Shown in pieces: positions 5,440 through 5,476 of a stretch of 5,476 nt of DNA (position 1 is its first letter; each line of letters starts with the position of its first letter). Source of the DNA: an uncultured Methylophilus sp. (GTDB taxonomy: Bacteria > Pseudomonadota > Gammaproteobacteria > Burkholderiales > Methylophilaceae); the NCBI GenBank assembly GCA_936943315.1, contig CAKZJM010000382.1, positions 1 to 5,476 of the forward strand. Reading direction: 5' to 3'. A program made the translations under genes and the position numbers. Under the pieces are notes generated by a model. It was not told the origin of the DNA and searched no databases. It was given only the letters and a program-made list of their open reading frames with translations.

Positions 5440-5476
5440 CAAAAAAGCAGGGCAGAGGGGTAAACAAAAACGGGCA

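Noticed and set aside
1..5476. Search for CRISPR-like repeats, tRNA genes, insertion sequences or a defence system
   Set aside because: No regularly spaced repeats, cloverleaf, transposase or defence-type protein is seen; the window is filled by housekeeping envelope genes.

Overview
The window reads like an ordinary chromosomal segment of a Gram-negative bacterium. The proteins resemble those of Betaproteobacteria with moderate GC content, possibly a methylotroph of the Methylophilaceae type. The lineage is inferred from gene order and protein style only, because no rRNA or other decisive marker is present. All recognisable genes lie on the minus strand, so the window is best read from right to left. 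I see no plus-strand gene, tRNA, rRNA, CRISPR array, insertion sequence or phage element.

Right end (about 5476-4634): an AT-rich regulatory stretch is followed by one gene for a type IV pilin-like or pseudopilin-like protein. It has a short prepilin leader with the cleavage site KKEKG|FSLIE, and the gene is closed by a rho-independent terminator. Next comes a short spacer (4633-4558) holding a near-perfect 10-bp inverted repeat and a weak promoter candidate.

Middle (4557-1434): a complete mlaF-mlaE-mlaD-mlaC-mlaB operon. MlaF (ATPase), MlaE (permease), MlaD (membrane-anchored MCE ring) and MlaB (cytoplasmic STAS subunit) form the inner-membrane MlaFEDB complex. MlaC is the periplasmic phospholipid carrier that shuttles lipid between this complex and the outer membrane. 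Together they maintain outer-membrane lipid asymmetry. The outer-membrane partner mlaA is not in the cluster. A strong-looking terminator lies directly behind mlaB.

Left end (1358-1): an ABC-2 type exporter pair of the YadG/YadH kind. The ATPase most likely starts at a GTG at 1358, after the terminator, not at the far upstream TTG. The permease starts in an ATGA overlap with it and runs off the window. Its substrate is unknown.

Nothing here amounts to an undescribed system. The points worth a second look are regulatory: the terminator between mlaB and yadG, the inverted repeat in front of mlaF, the missing Shine-Dalgarno sequence of mlaF, and the stand-alone pilin with its AT-rich upstream region.
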